Assembly: GCA_011316305.1 (NCBI GenBank)
Contig: SAUG01000004.1
Span: 124,001-188,000 of the forward strand
Reading direction: 5' to 3'
Origin: Rusavskia elegans
Lineage: Eukaryota > Ascomycota > Lecanoromycetes > Teloschistales > Teloschistaceae
DNA: 64,000 nt
Shown here piece by piece: positions 1 through 12,099 of this stretch (position 1 is its first letter; every line of letters starts with the position of its first letter). The notes under the pieces are model-generated. The model made no database searches. It was not told the DNA's origin and was given only the letters and a program-made list of their open reading frames with translations. The position numbers were made by a program, and so were the translations under genes.

Positions 1-905
1 TAGAATAAGAACTAGTATTATTAATACTAAATAATATTTAAAAACTATATATTAAAAGATTACTATTTTTCATATTGAATTTTCTAGAAAATAAATAGAT
101 ATATAAAATTAAGAGAGATACTAATAATAAAACTACGTATTTTAAAACTTACTAGATTATATATAGTTTTATATAGAAAGCCGGTATCGATTTTAATAAA
201 ATCTTTATTTCTATTATTAAACTAATATTATATTAAGCTATTTTCGCTATAGCTACTATCTATAAATTAGAATTTAATTAAATAAATATTAAAACCGCCT
301 TCTTTTATAGTTATATAGATAATATTATCTATATATAATATTCTGCTAGTTTTAGTAACTTTAATATAATATATAAATTCTGAAAGATTTTTAATAGTTT
401 TAAATAATTACTTTAGATCTAGTACCGCTATTTTATTAAATTATTTATTACTATTAGTTTTATACTTTTAGAATTTAATTATGGTATTTTCTATAATAAT
501 ATCATTATTATCGGCGTTTATATTAATAACATTTCTCTATATAGCGCTAGTTATTAGATATTTAATAATTTTAAAAAATATATAAATAAATATTTTTATA
601 TATTAGATTTAGATTTTATTAATTTCTATTTCGGTATAAAAATTATTAGAAACCAGAAACTCTATACTATTTAGTTAAACTAAACTATTTATACTAAATA
701 AATTTTAAAAAATATTAGTTTTATTATTTATAAAAATAATATTTCTATTTCTATAAATTCCGACTTTTATTTTAAAACTATTTCCGTTAACTAGAACTAT
801 TTTATATCAATAAAATATAAATATTAGAACGCGATCGGCTTTTTAATATATATTATATTTAGAATCTACTTTATTATCGCTTTTATTATTTCTATTATTA
901 GCCGA
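1..905 (+). pseudogene. Copia-1a: truncated Ty1/copia pol fragment (reverse transcriptase)
   Basis: RIP-decayed reverse transcriptase segment of the local Ty1/copia family. It aligns by eye with 40994-41890 of the full copy at 36656-44299 and with 2750-3640 of copia-1b. The copia RT core is readable: a frame around 190-260 reads AGIDFNK, and at 519-530 the catalytic Tyr-x-Asp-Asp has become Y-I-N-N, the G-to-A change expected of RIP. The fragment runs off the left edge of the window. It stops abruptly near 905-925, where sequence switches to the gag end of another copy in the same orientation. It cannot encode a functional protein. Confidence 0.85.
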
Positions 906-3900
906 TATCTATTTAATTCTATATACTATTATACTATCTTCTAGTAGTATCTTTTTATTAAATCTAGTATAAAATCCGTTTAAAAAAAGCCTATAACCGG
1001 TATTAATAGTACTATTAGCTTCCGACCGATTACTAAAAGTACTATTATATTTAACTACTTTATTAATAGTAGATAGTACTCTATAGAATTCTATAATATT
1101 CTTTATCTCTCCGGATCCGGTACTAATTTTCTATTAATATTATAAATTTAGAAAATAGGTACTAAAATAATTATTAAAGACTATAGTTTTAACTTTAGTT
1201 TTAGTACTCCGGATTTAATATTAACTATCTATATATACGAAGATCTATTCCTATTAAATAGTAATATTATATAGCGTAGCTCTATAAAATTTACTTTTTT
1301 TTTTTCCATTTTCGTTTTTATTTTTATTAATATCTAATATAGGCCCTCGCTAAAATATCGGTAGAAATGGAAAGTATCTAGTATATTCGGCTTAGATATC
1401 TAGGTAACTAGAATTTATATAAACTAGCGAATATATCTATAAAAATTAATTTATTTAAAGTTTTTAAATTTTAATCCGATTTCTATAAAATTTATATTTT
1501 AGATAGGTAATATAAATATCCGCCCCGGTAGCGGTCCTATAGACCTCGTTTATACTAACTATATAGGATATATTGAAAAAAGTAAAGTTCTAGTAGTATA
1601 TAATAGGAGCTAATATATTTTTACTTTTCTAGATAATAATATCTAGAAGTACGGTATCTATATAACTAAAATAAAAGACAGCTCTAAAACTTTTAAATAC
1701 TAGAACTACTTCTACGCCTATAATAAAAAAGATATTTTTATTATTAAATATTTTTATAGTAATAATAAATTCAGGAGCTATATTATATCTAAAAGCTTTA
1801 CTAATAAAGATATCTAGTAGGATCTTACCGTACCTAATAATCTATAATAAAATAGTATTTCTAAATATTTCGGGTAAATACTAATATATAAAGCCTATTC
1901 TATATTAGTTCATAGCGGCCTTAGTAAGAAATATTAGCTACTATTTATTGAATCTACGACTTTTCTATATTTCCGGTTACCTAGTAGTATATTAAATATA
2001 ACCTTATATAAAAAAATTATAGTAAACCTTTAGATTTAAATTAATTCTATATTCTAGATTCCGTAGTATATCTAATATTTAGTAAAAAAATTCGGAAATT
2101 CTATAATCGAAGCTATAAATATATCTTAGTCGGTTATTTTAGTAATACTATCTATAAACTATTAAATTTTTAAAATAAAATTATCCGCGTCTCTTTTATA
2201 GTATTTAAAAAAATAGGTTAAAATCTAGATCTATTAGATCTATAGGAATTAAAAGAATCTAAAGGTAAATAATAACTCCTGCGGAAATAGTAGCGTACTA
2301 ATAGGAGGTCTAATTCTAGAAGATTATAGTTATAATCTAGTAGCTTTCTATTAATATCTAAACTAATTATTTCTTTTTACTAAATTCTAGTATTTTATAG
2401 AATTTCTTTTATCTATAATAAAATTCTATTACCGGTTAACTTAACTAATAGTTTTTATATTACCGAAATTAATAATTCGGATTTAGATTCTAATTCCGAT
2501 ATATTATTACCCGATATTTAGACTATTATATCTTATTTATAAACCGATTATATTATCTATTCTCCTATTAAAGTTCTATATAATTACCCCGAATTCCGGG
2601 TACTAGATAATTATAATCGTTCCTCGCTAGACTTAATTATAAATATCTATATATTTATTAGTATTATAAAGAAAAATATAGTATTAAATCCTTCCGAACC
2701 CTAGTTATATAAAGAGGCTATAGAATAACTTTATACTAATAAATAGCGTAAAGCTATAGAAGAAGAACTAGTATTATTAGAACTAAACGATACTTAGATA
2801 CTATATACTAAGATATTAATACTCTCTATAAAAAATCTCCTAGAAAATAAATAGGTATATAAAATTAAAAGAGACGCCGATAGTAAAATTATATATTTTA
2901 AAGCTCGCTAGATTATTTATAGTTTTAAATAGGAAGCCGGTATCGATTTTAATAAAACCTTCGCTTCTATTATTAAGCTAATATTATATAAAGCTATTTT
3001 TACTATAGCTATTATCTATAGCCTAGAACTTTAATTAAATAGACGTTAAAACTACCTTCCTCTACGGTTATATAGATAAAACTATCTACGTATAATATCC
3101 TACTAGTTTTAGTAATTCTAATATAATATATAAGCTCCGGAAGGCCTTCTATAGTTTTAAATAGTCGCTTCGGGTCTAGTACTACTACCTCGCTAAGTTT
3201 TTTACTATAATCGGCTTTAAATCTCTAGAGTTTAATTATAATATCTTCTATAATAGTATAATTATTATCGGCGTTTATATTAATAATATCCTTCTATATA
3301 GTACTAGTTATCAAGATCTTAATAATATTAAGGTATATCTAAATAAACGTCTTTAAACATTAAATTTAGGCTCTATTAACTTTTACCTCGGTATAAAAAT
3401 TATTAGGAACCGGGAACTCCGTATTATTTAGTTAAGCTAAACTATCTATATTATCTAAAGGATTATAGCTTCGCTATCTATAATAATAATATTTCTACTT
3501 CTATAGATTCCGGCCACTAGGACTATTTTCTATCGATAAAGCGTAAATATTAGAACGCTATCGGCTCCTTAATATATACTATATTTAGAACTCGTCCTAA
3601 TATCGCTTTTACTATTTCCGTTATTAATCGATATTTATCTAACCCTATAAGCTACTACTAGAATACTATTATTAGGATTTTTAAATATCTATATAGAACG
3701 GCTTACTTTACTTTTATTTATAAAAGCGACCTATAGAAGCTTCGGAGGTATACCGACGTCGATTAGGTAGGTAACTATAAAACCTGTCGCTCTATTTCTA
3801 GATATATCTTCGATATTAAATCCGGTACTATTAGCTGGTTTTCTAAATAGTAAGCTATTATAGCTATATTAACTGCCGAAGTAGAATTAGATAGTAAAAT

Positions 3901-5953
3901 AGAGCTATTAAAAAGGCTATTTAGTTAAATTATATTCTAAATTAGTTATTAATCGACGAGTAGGATCTAAATACTACTCTAGATATAGTAACCTTCTACA
4001 GCGATAACTAGAACGCTATTACCTTTATTAAATACTTTTAGCTCTATAGTTATATTAAATATATTAATATCTATATTAAGTTCCTATAGGAGAAAGTCGC
4101 TAATAGAATTATCGACTTTTAATATATTCTAATAAAATAAATAGTAGCTAATAGGTTTACTAAAGCCCTAAATAAAGGTAAATTTAAGATTTTCTATAGA
4201 GTACTTAGGTTTAAAGACCTAAAAACGTTCTAAACTTTAAGTAATAATAGCGATAATCCGTCTAAATTATAAGGATCCTTCTAATAATAATCTCTCCCGG
4301 AATATAATTAACTCCGGGGTACTAGCGATTACTATATACCTATTAATATTATCTTTAGAAAGTATAATATATACTATAGGAGATAGTTAAGCCTTTAAAT
4401 AACTCTAGACTCTATAGGCCTATTTCTATAATATCTATATTATATTTAAATCGCTATACCTTTTATATATTCTCCGATAGTATATTTAATTATAATCCGT
4501 ATATAGTCGTCTATACCCGGATTCGTTCTTCTATTTTAGTAGTAAAACGCTAAAAGGGCATCTTTAGCCTATATTCTACTAAACTCTTTATTAAACTTAA
4601 TATATTAACTAGTTTTAATATCGGTAAAATATATTTTAGCTATCTAGTAGACTATTCGGGCTCTATATAAGACTTTTTAGAGCTAACGCGCGGGTATAGA
4701 CTGGTTAGTACCCTAGCTACTAGCTACCCGCCACTTATTTTCGCCCGCTATCTACTATAATTATATCTTCGAATATATTTTTACTAATCCTATACTATCT
4801 GATATATAAATCATACTATTCGATTTTCTATACTCTACGCTTTTTTTCAATACTATTTATAGCCGTTATAGATTTAGGTAGCCTTCGAAGATTTAACTTT
4901 ACTTCCCGTATTAGTATTTAATAAACTATTCGATAACTTTTAAGCTTATATCGCCTATAAAAACTATAATAATAATCTGCCCTACTATTCTATTTAAGCC
5001 TCGAATCTAAACGCTATTAGGTAAGAGATAATATCGATAGCTTTTAGAATCGCGATATCATTAGCTGTCTATATTTAGATAGTAATAATATATAAATATA
5101 TATCGGGGTTTTTACTATCTAGCCGTACTACTAAATCAAATATAGGATTTTATAGAAATTCTAGGAATAGTACTATTAGGGCGCTGTAATTATTAATAAT
5201 CCGAAAACTTATATTAATTCTCGAGGCTATAGTAAATACCTCTATATCTAAGACTACCTAGACGATATAACCTTTAATATATCTCTAAAAGCTCGTAATA
5301 TTCTAATAGATATTTAGTATACGTTCCTTTAGTAAATTAAGAAAAAATATAATATCTATACCCTTTAGTACTTCGGTAGTATCGATACTAACTAATAATA
5401 CCTGTAACTTTCTACTAGATAGATACTTTTAATCGCCGAAACTCTAAATACGCCTTTCTAATCGGGCGATATCCGTTTTAAATACTTTAAATAATGCAAT
5501 ATTATAAACTAGTATCTATACTAGTACTCTACTAAATATACTACTACTATAGAAGGTTTAAAATATTATAGGAACTATAGAAACTTTAATTTCTTTTATC
5601 TAGATTTCGATTTTTAGAATTTATATATATATATCTGCTATAGAAGCTTTTTAAACTTTATCTACCTCGCCTTTATTATATATAAATTCTTTTTCCTACG
5701 GGTTTTTTAGCGAGTATATAGCGAGTCTATTTAATTTTTATTTTCGGTACGTATATAGTATATTATTCGTTTAGAAGTATTAGAAGTACGTATTACGTAT
5801 AATAGCTATACTAAGGCGCTAAGGGCGCTAGTACCGATCAGGCCTAGTAGTTCTAGGCGCCAAGGCCCTGCTACCTCTTTCTTATATATTTAGTCCAAGC
5901 GAAAGCCTACCTTAGTGAATCAAGCTTGATGTTCCACACATATGATTTAAATA
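905..5953 (+). mobile_element. Copia-1b: Ty1/copia retrotransposon lacking 5' LTR and most of gag
   Basis: Sequence collinear with about 39125-44299 of the full plus-strand copy: end of gag, protease, integrase, RT (Y-x-N-N motif at 3276-3287), RNase H (about 4000-4200), a hairpin region (about 4296-4320), a downstream open frame (about 4700-5600), and the 3' LTR. No 5' LTR or primer-binding site precedes it; instead it is fused at about 905-925 to an RT fragment of a second copy. The junction lies in AT-rich microhomology, so it may be a recombination or template-switch product. All frames carry RIP-type stops. Confidence 0.85.
5778..5953 (+). repeat. 3' LTR of copia-1b (176 bp)
   Basis: This is the family's 176-bp LTR, starting tattagaagtacg and ending gatttaaata (RIP forms of TG...CA termini). 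The outer (right) end still holds CpA/TpG, as in gttccacacatatga, while the inner end is fully mutated. The next five bases, gaaat (5954-5958), would be the target duplication; its partner lies off the window. Confidence 0.9.
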
Positions 5954-6040
5954 GAAATTTCGCGATATAGTCTAGTAAAAGGTACTTTAAAAATAAAAAA
6001 TTCGAAGCCTTTCTAGTATTTATAGAAGCTCGTCGCTATT
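5954..6040 (-). mobile_element. hAT-2 slice (reverse orientation)
   Basis: About 80 bases match 62557-62640 in the hAT-like copy at the right end of the window (shared word aaaaaattcgaa and flanks). It lies between the copia-1b LTR and the tandem-repeat element. It is best read as part of the same hAT-2 copy whose other parts sit at 22828-23532 and 45367-46081, split by later insertions. Confidence 0.6.
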
Positions 6041-6097
6041 TAAATCCGATATAATCTACTCGTTAATACCTCGTTTTATAGATTAGTATCGGGCCTA

Positions 6098-7260
6098 AAT
6101 AGCTTTCAGACTCGTTTTAAAATTCGATTTTCGAAGCTATTTTTAGTATTAAAATAAGAGTTTCTATTTATAGTAAAACTAATATAATTCTAAAATCGTT
6201 TAATTTATAAGACCGAATTAATTATTAAAATCTCTATATTATTTTCCTTTTATATATCTAATTTCTTAATATCTATTCGTTCGATTTTAATTGAATTTAT
6301 ATCGTTTAAAAGCTTGAAATAAATACTATATTTAATATAAATTCTGGTCTATAACGTCAGATGAATATTACGTATATATAGTAGTAAGTTATAAGTACTA
6401 GATTTAAATAAAGCTTGGCGCCGGCCTTATAGGGCTGGTAGAGCTGTTATAAATTTTACTTATAGCCTTTATTTATATATAGAATTACTTAATGCCTATT
6501 GATAGAAATTAAATTATTTTTATATCGATTAAAAGCTTTAAATAAACTCTTTAATTTATATAATTTCTGGCCTATAACGTTACCTACGTATTACGTATAT
6601 ATAGTAGGAAGTTGCAGGTACTGGATTTAGATAAGTTTTAGCGCCGGCCTAGTAGAACTGGTAGGGCTATTACGAATATTACTAATAATCTTTATTTATA
6701 TATAGATTTCCTTAACGCCTATTAATTAAAATTTGATTATTTTTATATTATTTAAAAGCTCTAAATAAGGCCTTTGATTTACGTAAATTTTAGCCTATAA
6801 TATAAGCTGCGTATTACGTATATATAGTAGGAAGTTATAGATATTGGATTTAGATAAGTTTTAGCGCCGGCCTAGTAGAGCTGGTAGGGCTATTACGAAT
6901 ATTACTAATAACCTTTATTTATATATAGAATTCCTTAATACCTATTAGTCAGATTTATATATAAAATAGATTATTCTATAGCGCAAAATAAGTACTTTAA
7001 ATAGATTTACAAAGTAGCTAATTATAATTATTAGCGTAAAAGTTATTTTATATAGAAAAATCTACTACTAAAAATCGAGTTTTAATATTCGGTTACGTTA
7101 CTATAGTTTTTAATAACTATCTATATCGCTTCTATCCCCTATAATAGCCCCCTGCGCTAGACCGAATCGGGCGGAGCTAGTCCGGATCGAAAGCGATAAG
7201 CATTTTTAAATACGGATTTTTTTTCTAAGAAATCGGAGGTGCCAAGACTTTTTTCGCTCG
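6098..7260. repeat. Tandem-repeat element R, copy 1
   Basis: An unclassified repeat, also present at about 20525-21510. Shared left core begins actcgttttaaaattcg (about 6107) and the shared right end is cgaattccagta (about 7259-7270). Between them are three 223-bp tandem units and a shared tail (about 6960-7113). No open frame longer than noise is visible. Bases 7140-7260, richer in GC, are present here and absent from copy 2. The repeat replaces the 3' half of the old copia copy that continues at 7262. No terminal inverted repeats could be proved, so the class is unknown. Confidence 0.65.
6299..6967. repeat. Three tandem 223-bp units
   Basis: Units begin at 6299, 6522 and 6745, each starting with a version of atatcgtttaaaagc. 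Each unit carries a conserved block tagcgccggcc followed by an agtag-ggctggtag motif, and the word gtattacgtatatatag. The second copy of the element has two units (20864 and 21093). Confidence 0.8.
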
Positions 7261-7261
7261 A

Positions 7262-8355
7262 ATTCCAGTATTATATTTAATAGAATCTATATAGTTACCA
7301 TAAATAAAATTTATAGAACCGTTACCGGAACGGATATAGCTTCCAAAAAACTATTTATATTATTTATCTAGAATATATACTTTATAGAAATCGTATTTTA
7401 ATTTGAAAACTTTAAATAAATCGATTTCTATAGATATATTCGCTAATATATATCTATTCTAGTTATATAAATATCTAAACCGGACGTACTAAATACTTTC
7501 TACTTCTATTGATATTTTAGCGAAGGCTTTTAAAGCTATATCGGGTATTAATAAAAATAAGACGAAGATAAAAAAAATAAAAGACGAAGATTTTATAGAG
7601 CCGCGTTATAGAATATTTATATTTAATAGAAAATAAGCTTTATACATATAGATAGTTAATAATAAATTCGGTATTCTAAAACTAAAGTTTAAACTAAAGT
7701 TTTTAACTATTATTTTAACGTCTATCTTCTAAATTTATGATATTAATAGAAAGTTAACGCCGAGTCCTATAAAGCGGTATTTATTATTATAAAAGTAATT
7801 AAATACGATAATACTTTTAGTAATCGGTTAGAAGCTAATAGCGTTACTAATATTAATTATAGATTTATTTTAGATAAGTTTTATACTAGATTTATCAGAG
7901 AGATACTACTAGAAAAGAATATAATAGTTATAGATATAGTCGAATATTTAACCGTGAATAAAATCTAATTTATTTAATAAAACCGATAAAATTAAAAAAG
8001 CGAAAATTACGAAGCGAAAATTAGTAAAAGCTAATACCATTATAATAAAATTTAGTAATTTTTCGAATTCGATAGATTTAGTTTTAGATTTATTATTTTA
8101 CTATCTTTTTTTTACTACTTTTATTTTTATTATTATTATTCTTTTAATATTTACTACCGTCGTTCTTTTATTTTTCTACTATCTAAATCTTTTTTGATTT
8201 AGAATATAGACGATAGATGATATCTTTTATATAGCTATTTCGGTTATAGTAGAAATAGTAATCGACTGTAATAACTCGTTTATTCGGGTTATTTATAGAT
8301 AGGAAAACTTTAGTTCTAGTAGTAATAGACTCGCCATTACTATATTAGCGATATT
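7262..8355 (-). mobile_element. Copia-O: old minus-strand copia copy, fragment 1 (integrase to gag)
   Basis: Collinear with 16155-17289 of copia-3. It is the leftmost surviving part of an old copia copy whose remaining pieces are at 11650-11683, 19248-20520, 21511-21740 and 22566-22827. RT, RNase H and the 3' LTR are missing. It is interrupted at 8355/8356 by hAT-1; about 100 bp of copia sequence is absent between this piece and the next. Confidence 0.8.
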
Positions 8356-8659
8356 TAAACTGGCCGTCGGGTCGGGTTTCGAACCCGGGTTAGAAAAACC
8401 GATCCGACCCGAATCGATTTCGATTTTTCTAGATACCGAACCGAATTAGATCGGATTATTCTAGGATTCGACTCGATTTAATTCTAGATCGAATCTAGAA
8501 ACCCGAATTTAATTTATTAAAATTACTATAACTTGTTTTCCTATATTATAAAATCTATCCTTTTATAAATAATATAATAATATATTGAAGTAATATATTT
8601 AACAAATTAACTATTTTCAGATATCAATAACTAATTTAATAGTTTAATAATTTCTTTTA

Positions 8660-8770
8660 TATTTTTATTATCTTCCGTTTTTACTTCTGCTTTTTTTTCT
8701 CTATATTTTCCTTTTTTTCTAAATTTTTATCTTTATCTTTATTTTTATTTTTATTTTAATTAAAGTTAAT
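8660..8770. repeat. Low-complexity T-rich tract inside hAT-1
   Basis: A pyrimidine-rich run on the plus strand with repeated tttatttttattttt words. The reverse copy at 45765-45830 is purine-rich and would read as Lys/Glu-rich on the plus strand. It probably reflects a charged low-complexity part of the ancestral hAT protein. Confidence 0.5.
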
Positions 8771-9471
8771 ACTTCTAGTTAAACTTTTATTAATTCTTAA
8801 ATTCAGTATTATTCTATTTAATCGAGTATTTTACTACTATCTAGTTTTTTATATTAATTTCGACGATATTATTAGTATTTTCGTATTCTTTTTTATACGG
8901 AGATTCAATAGCTATATTAGCCGTATTACTACTATAGCTAAGTTTTTTAATAAACTTCGACTCATTTTATAGAAGTTCTAGTATTATAGAGGTTTTAAAT
9001 TCTTTAAAACCGTTATAGTAGATTGTTTATTATAAGATAAATTTAATAATTTCAGCTATGGATTTAGTAAAAACTTTTTAATTAATATCTTTAATAGCTA
9101 TAGTGGATTAAAGAAAATTATAAAAATAAATAATTAGAAATTAGATATTTCTATTATATTTTCATATATTTTACTAATATATTATTTTATTTCGTTTCTA
9201 TTTCATTTAATTAATAAATACTATCTCTTTTACTTATATATAGGAGATTTTATTACGGAATTTAGTTTTATTGTAAAAATCCATATATTATTTAGTATCT
9301 TGTATAATCTATATTATTTATTATCTAATAAAACTTATATTATTTTATTATACTATTATAATTCTATAGTTCGTTTCTTCGTTTTTAACGTTTTATTCTA
9401 AAAAGATCTTTATATCTAGATCTATAGTTTTCTATCTATCGATTTTTTTTTTAGTTTCTAGAAACGTTTAT

Positions 9472-10375
9472 TTAGTTATTTGTTTTAGCTTTGGTGCCCG
9501 GTGAACCAGTGGTTCGGTAAGCAAATCAAGCATTGGTATACCAGCATTAAATATACGGTAGTAGAACTTATATTCTAGTTTAGATAACGTAAATAACGGT
9601 TCTATAGATTTTTTATTTAAATTTACTTAGTAATATAACGTATCCCTCTACCGATAATTTAACTAACGTAGAAATTTTTATAGATAAGTATACCTCGTAG
9701 TTATCGCTTTTTCTTCTTTTACTAGTAATATAAGTCTAAAATCCTTTACGTACGTATATATTTCCGTAATAGCTATACCGCAGCTAAACCAGACGGTAGT
9801 ACCTTTATCTATAATAACTATATCTACCCGCGCGGTCGTCGACTATCTTATTATAGCTAGAGCAACTTATTCCGACTTTAATAAAGATTTTCTCCTTACT
9901 ACCTTTAAAACGCGCTATCCGACTTCTCTATCCCCTTTTAATCTAATCGACCGGGTAAAGTTTCTAGCCGTAGTAGCCAGCGTACTACCTAGCGATCTTC
10001 TTAAAACTAGGTAGGCTAAAGAGTACCTTAATAGCTTAACGGAGCGTTTAGGTACAGGTTATACGATAAGTACGGCCGATATAACGAAAATAGATAATTA
10101 CTTCGTAGTATAGTAGGTAGATATAGCGGAAATATTGGAAGCTGATAATTATATATAACGTTAAGGAAGGGATAGTATAATCGAAAAAAGAAGGAAATAG
10201 TTAAATAGAAATAATTAATTGCGCTGTCAACCTTACCTGACGAACTATATATCTTTAGCTATAAAAATTTCTTTACACGTAAAATATAACAATCGTTGCC
10301 GTATATAACGTTAATAGAACATATATATATGTATAAAAACTCAATATAACCCCAGACAGGAGCCTTCCAGGGGGG
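9472..10375 (+). mobile_element. Element E: 904-bp insert in hAT-1 flanked by a 14-bp duplication
   Basis: Both flanks carry ctagaaacgtttat (9458-9471 and 10376-10389), and the interrupted hAT sequence matches the other copies when one repeat is removed. A 14-bp duplication is longer than LTR (4-6) or hAT (8) duplications and fits target-primed retrotransposition (LINE, SINE or retrocopy). The left end keeps CpA/TpG (9493-9546), and a plus-strand frame follows. A second, more decayed partial copy is at about 61660-61890. The class is not identified. Confidence 0.6.
9688..10157 (+). pseudogene. Unidentified RIP-broken gene in element E
   Basis: A plus-strand frame of about 155 codons has only three internal stops, one TAG and one TAG-TAG pair, all derivable from Gln codons by RIP. 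It reads as ordinary protein, for example ATYSDFNKDFLLTTFKTRYP (from 9862) and YLNSLTERLGTGYTISTADI (about 10032-10091). Codon third positions are mixed rather than uniformly A/T. I recognise no domain. It may be a fragment of a non-LTR element protein or a retrocopied host gene. The stop TAA near 10157 may be the real end. Confidence 0.5.
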
Positions 10376-11649
10376 CTAGAAACGTTTATATATAGTAATA
10401 TAATCTATATTTCATTTTTTATAGAATATATATTCAGATTCCGACTATTTTTTACTACGTTCGCGGTTTATAATCGATTTAGATTTTATAGATAGTAATT
10501 TTATTTTAGATATAGTGGAATATTGGATAGAACTATAGATGATACTATAGAATAATATAATTAAAATTGTAAAGAATCTATATAAAATAATAGTTAAAAG
10601 TAACAGGAAATAAATAATAGTATACGTTATAAATTTATAGAAATATATTGATTTGTTTACTTTAGCCGAAGTTCAGCCGATAATTATTTTAATTAACTAA
10701 ATTTTACTACCAATTCTTTTTTCCTTGTTAACTAATTATTACTATAAATTGTTAGTATAATATATATTCTATTATACTATTCGTCGTTCTATTTTTTTAT
10801 TATATTTTATATATATAATTATAATACGTTTTAATCGGGCTAGTAATAAAATAGAATAATATAATAAATTATATATTAGCGCTAAAACATGTTCTAGTGT
10901 ATAAAAATATTACGAAATCGATTCGTAAAAGCTTAAAAAAGACTAGAAATAGTAGAATCGAATAAAGAAAGAGAAAACCTACTAGTATAATAGTAAAAGT
11001 AATATTCTAGAATAATATATTCTAAATAGTCCAGCTAATAATATATCGATAGAAATATAAATAAAAAGCTAGTATTATAACAGTATAGCTTTTCGAAATA
11101 TCCGTCGCTATACCGCGAAATCTTCGAAAATATCGCTGTAGAGATAGTTAATTCGGCTAGAATTATTAGAATATAGAATACGGCGTTAACGATTCTATAG
11201 ATATATAAATTTCTATTAATCTAATAAATAAATCTATTATTTTATTTTATTACAATTTATATACGACTATATTTATATTCTATATATTTAAAAGATCCGA
11301 GAAAAAGATATATAGTCTAAGATTTTTCTAGTAAAAGATAATACAAATTAAGGCCGTTATATCTACTAGTATTAAATAAAGTATATAAACGCTCTATATT
11401 ATTTAAATTATTTATTATAATTGAAAGAAGTTATATATTTAAAATTATAATCGTTTATAAAAACAATAGTATTTAACTATTTAAAATAATTATAAATCGG
11501 ATTAAATCGAATTTCTATTAATTTCTATTTTATAATCATATTTGATTTTCGATTTTAATATTAAAAACCGATCTGAACTATTTAGCGGGTTAGATTAAAC
11601 CGATTTTTTAAAACTCGGCTCGGGTTCCCGAAGTATCGATAGAAATCTA

Positions 11650-11683
11650 TAGATCTAGAATTAGCTAAAAGCGGTCTTGAAAC
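11650..11683 (-). mobile_element. Copia-O fragment 2
   Basis: Thirty-odd bases (agctaaaagcggtc and flanks) match 17390-17415 of copia-3. They lie between hAT-1 and the copia-3 insertion, ending with the duplicated GAAAC. Confidence 0.75.
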
Positions 11684-11859
11684 TGTTGAAATCATATATA
11701 TGGAATATCAAGCTTTATTCACTAAGGTGGGCTTTCGCCTGAACTAAGTATATAAGAAGGAGGTGGCAGGGCCTTGGCGCTGTAAGCTACTAGGCCTGAT
11801 CGGTACTAGCGCCCTTAGCACCTTAGAATAGCTATTATACGTAATATATACTTCTAATA
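11684..11859 (-). repeat. 3' LTR of copia-3
   Basis: Starts tgttgaaatcatatatatgg at the outer end, which keeps TpG and CpA; the inner end reads cttctaata, fully mutated. LTR length 176 bp. Confidence 0.92.
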
Positions 11860-12099
11860 TTCCTATACGAATAATATACTATATATATACCGAAAGTAAA
11901 AATTAAATAGGCTTGCTATATATTTACTAAAAAACCCGTAGGAAAAAGAGTTTATATATAATATAAAGATAAGGTTTAAAGAACTCCTATAGCGGATATA
12001 TATTATAAGGAAGATACGATAAAAAAATAAGGCTCCTATAGTAGATCTGCGTATATAAAATATAAAAATCGAAGTCTAGATAAAAGAGAATAGAATTCC

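Larger units (their letters stand above)
8356..11640 (+). mobile_element. hAT-1: hAT-like DNA transposon, decayed, with a 904-bp insert
   Basis: The left terminus reads taaactggccgtcgggtcgg followed by a GGG-TTCGAACCC-type inner repeat. The same terminus occurs at 48486, and in reverse at 46081 and 48044. The right end (about 11590-11640) matches hAT-4 and the MITE but has lost its outermost 25 bases or so. Without the insert at 9472-10375 the element is about 2.4 kb, a size shared with hAT-3. hAT assignment rests on the 8-bp target duplication of the related MITE and the termini. The transposase is too decayed for me to identify domains, and coding strand is not settled. Confidence 0.65.

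Noticed and set aside
6299..6967. CRISPR-like or satellite array
   Set aside because: Units are directly adjacent, without spacers, and this is a eukaryotic repeat with only three units. It is an internal tandem repeat of a dispersed element.
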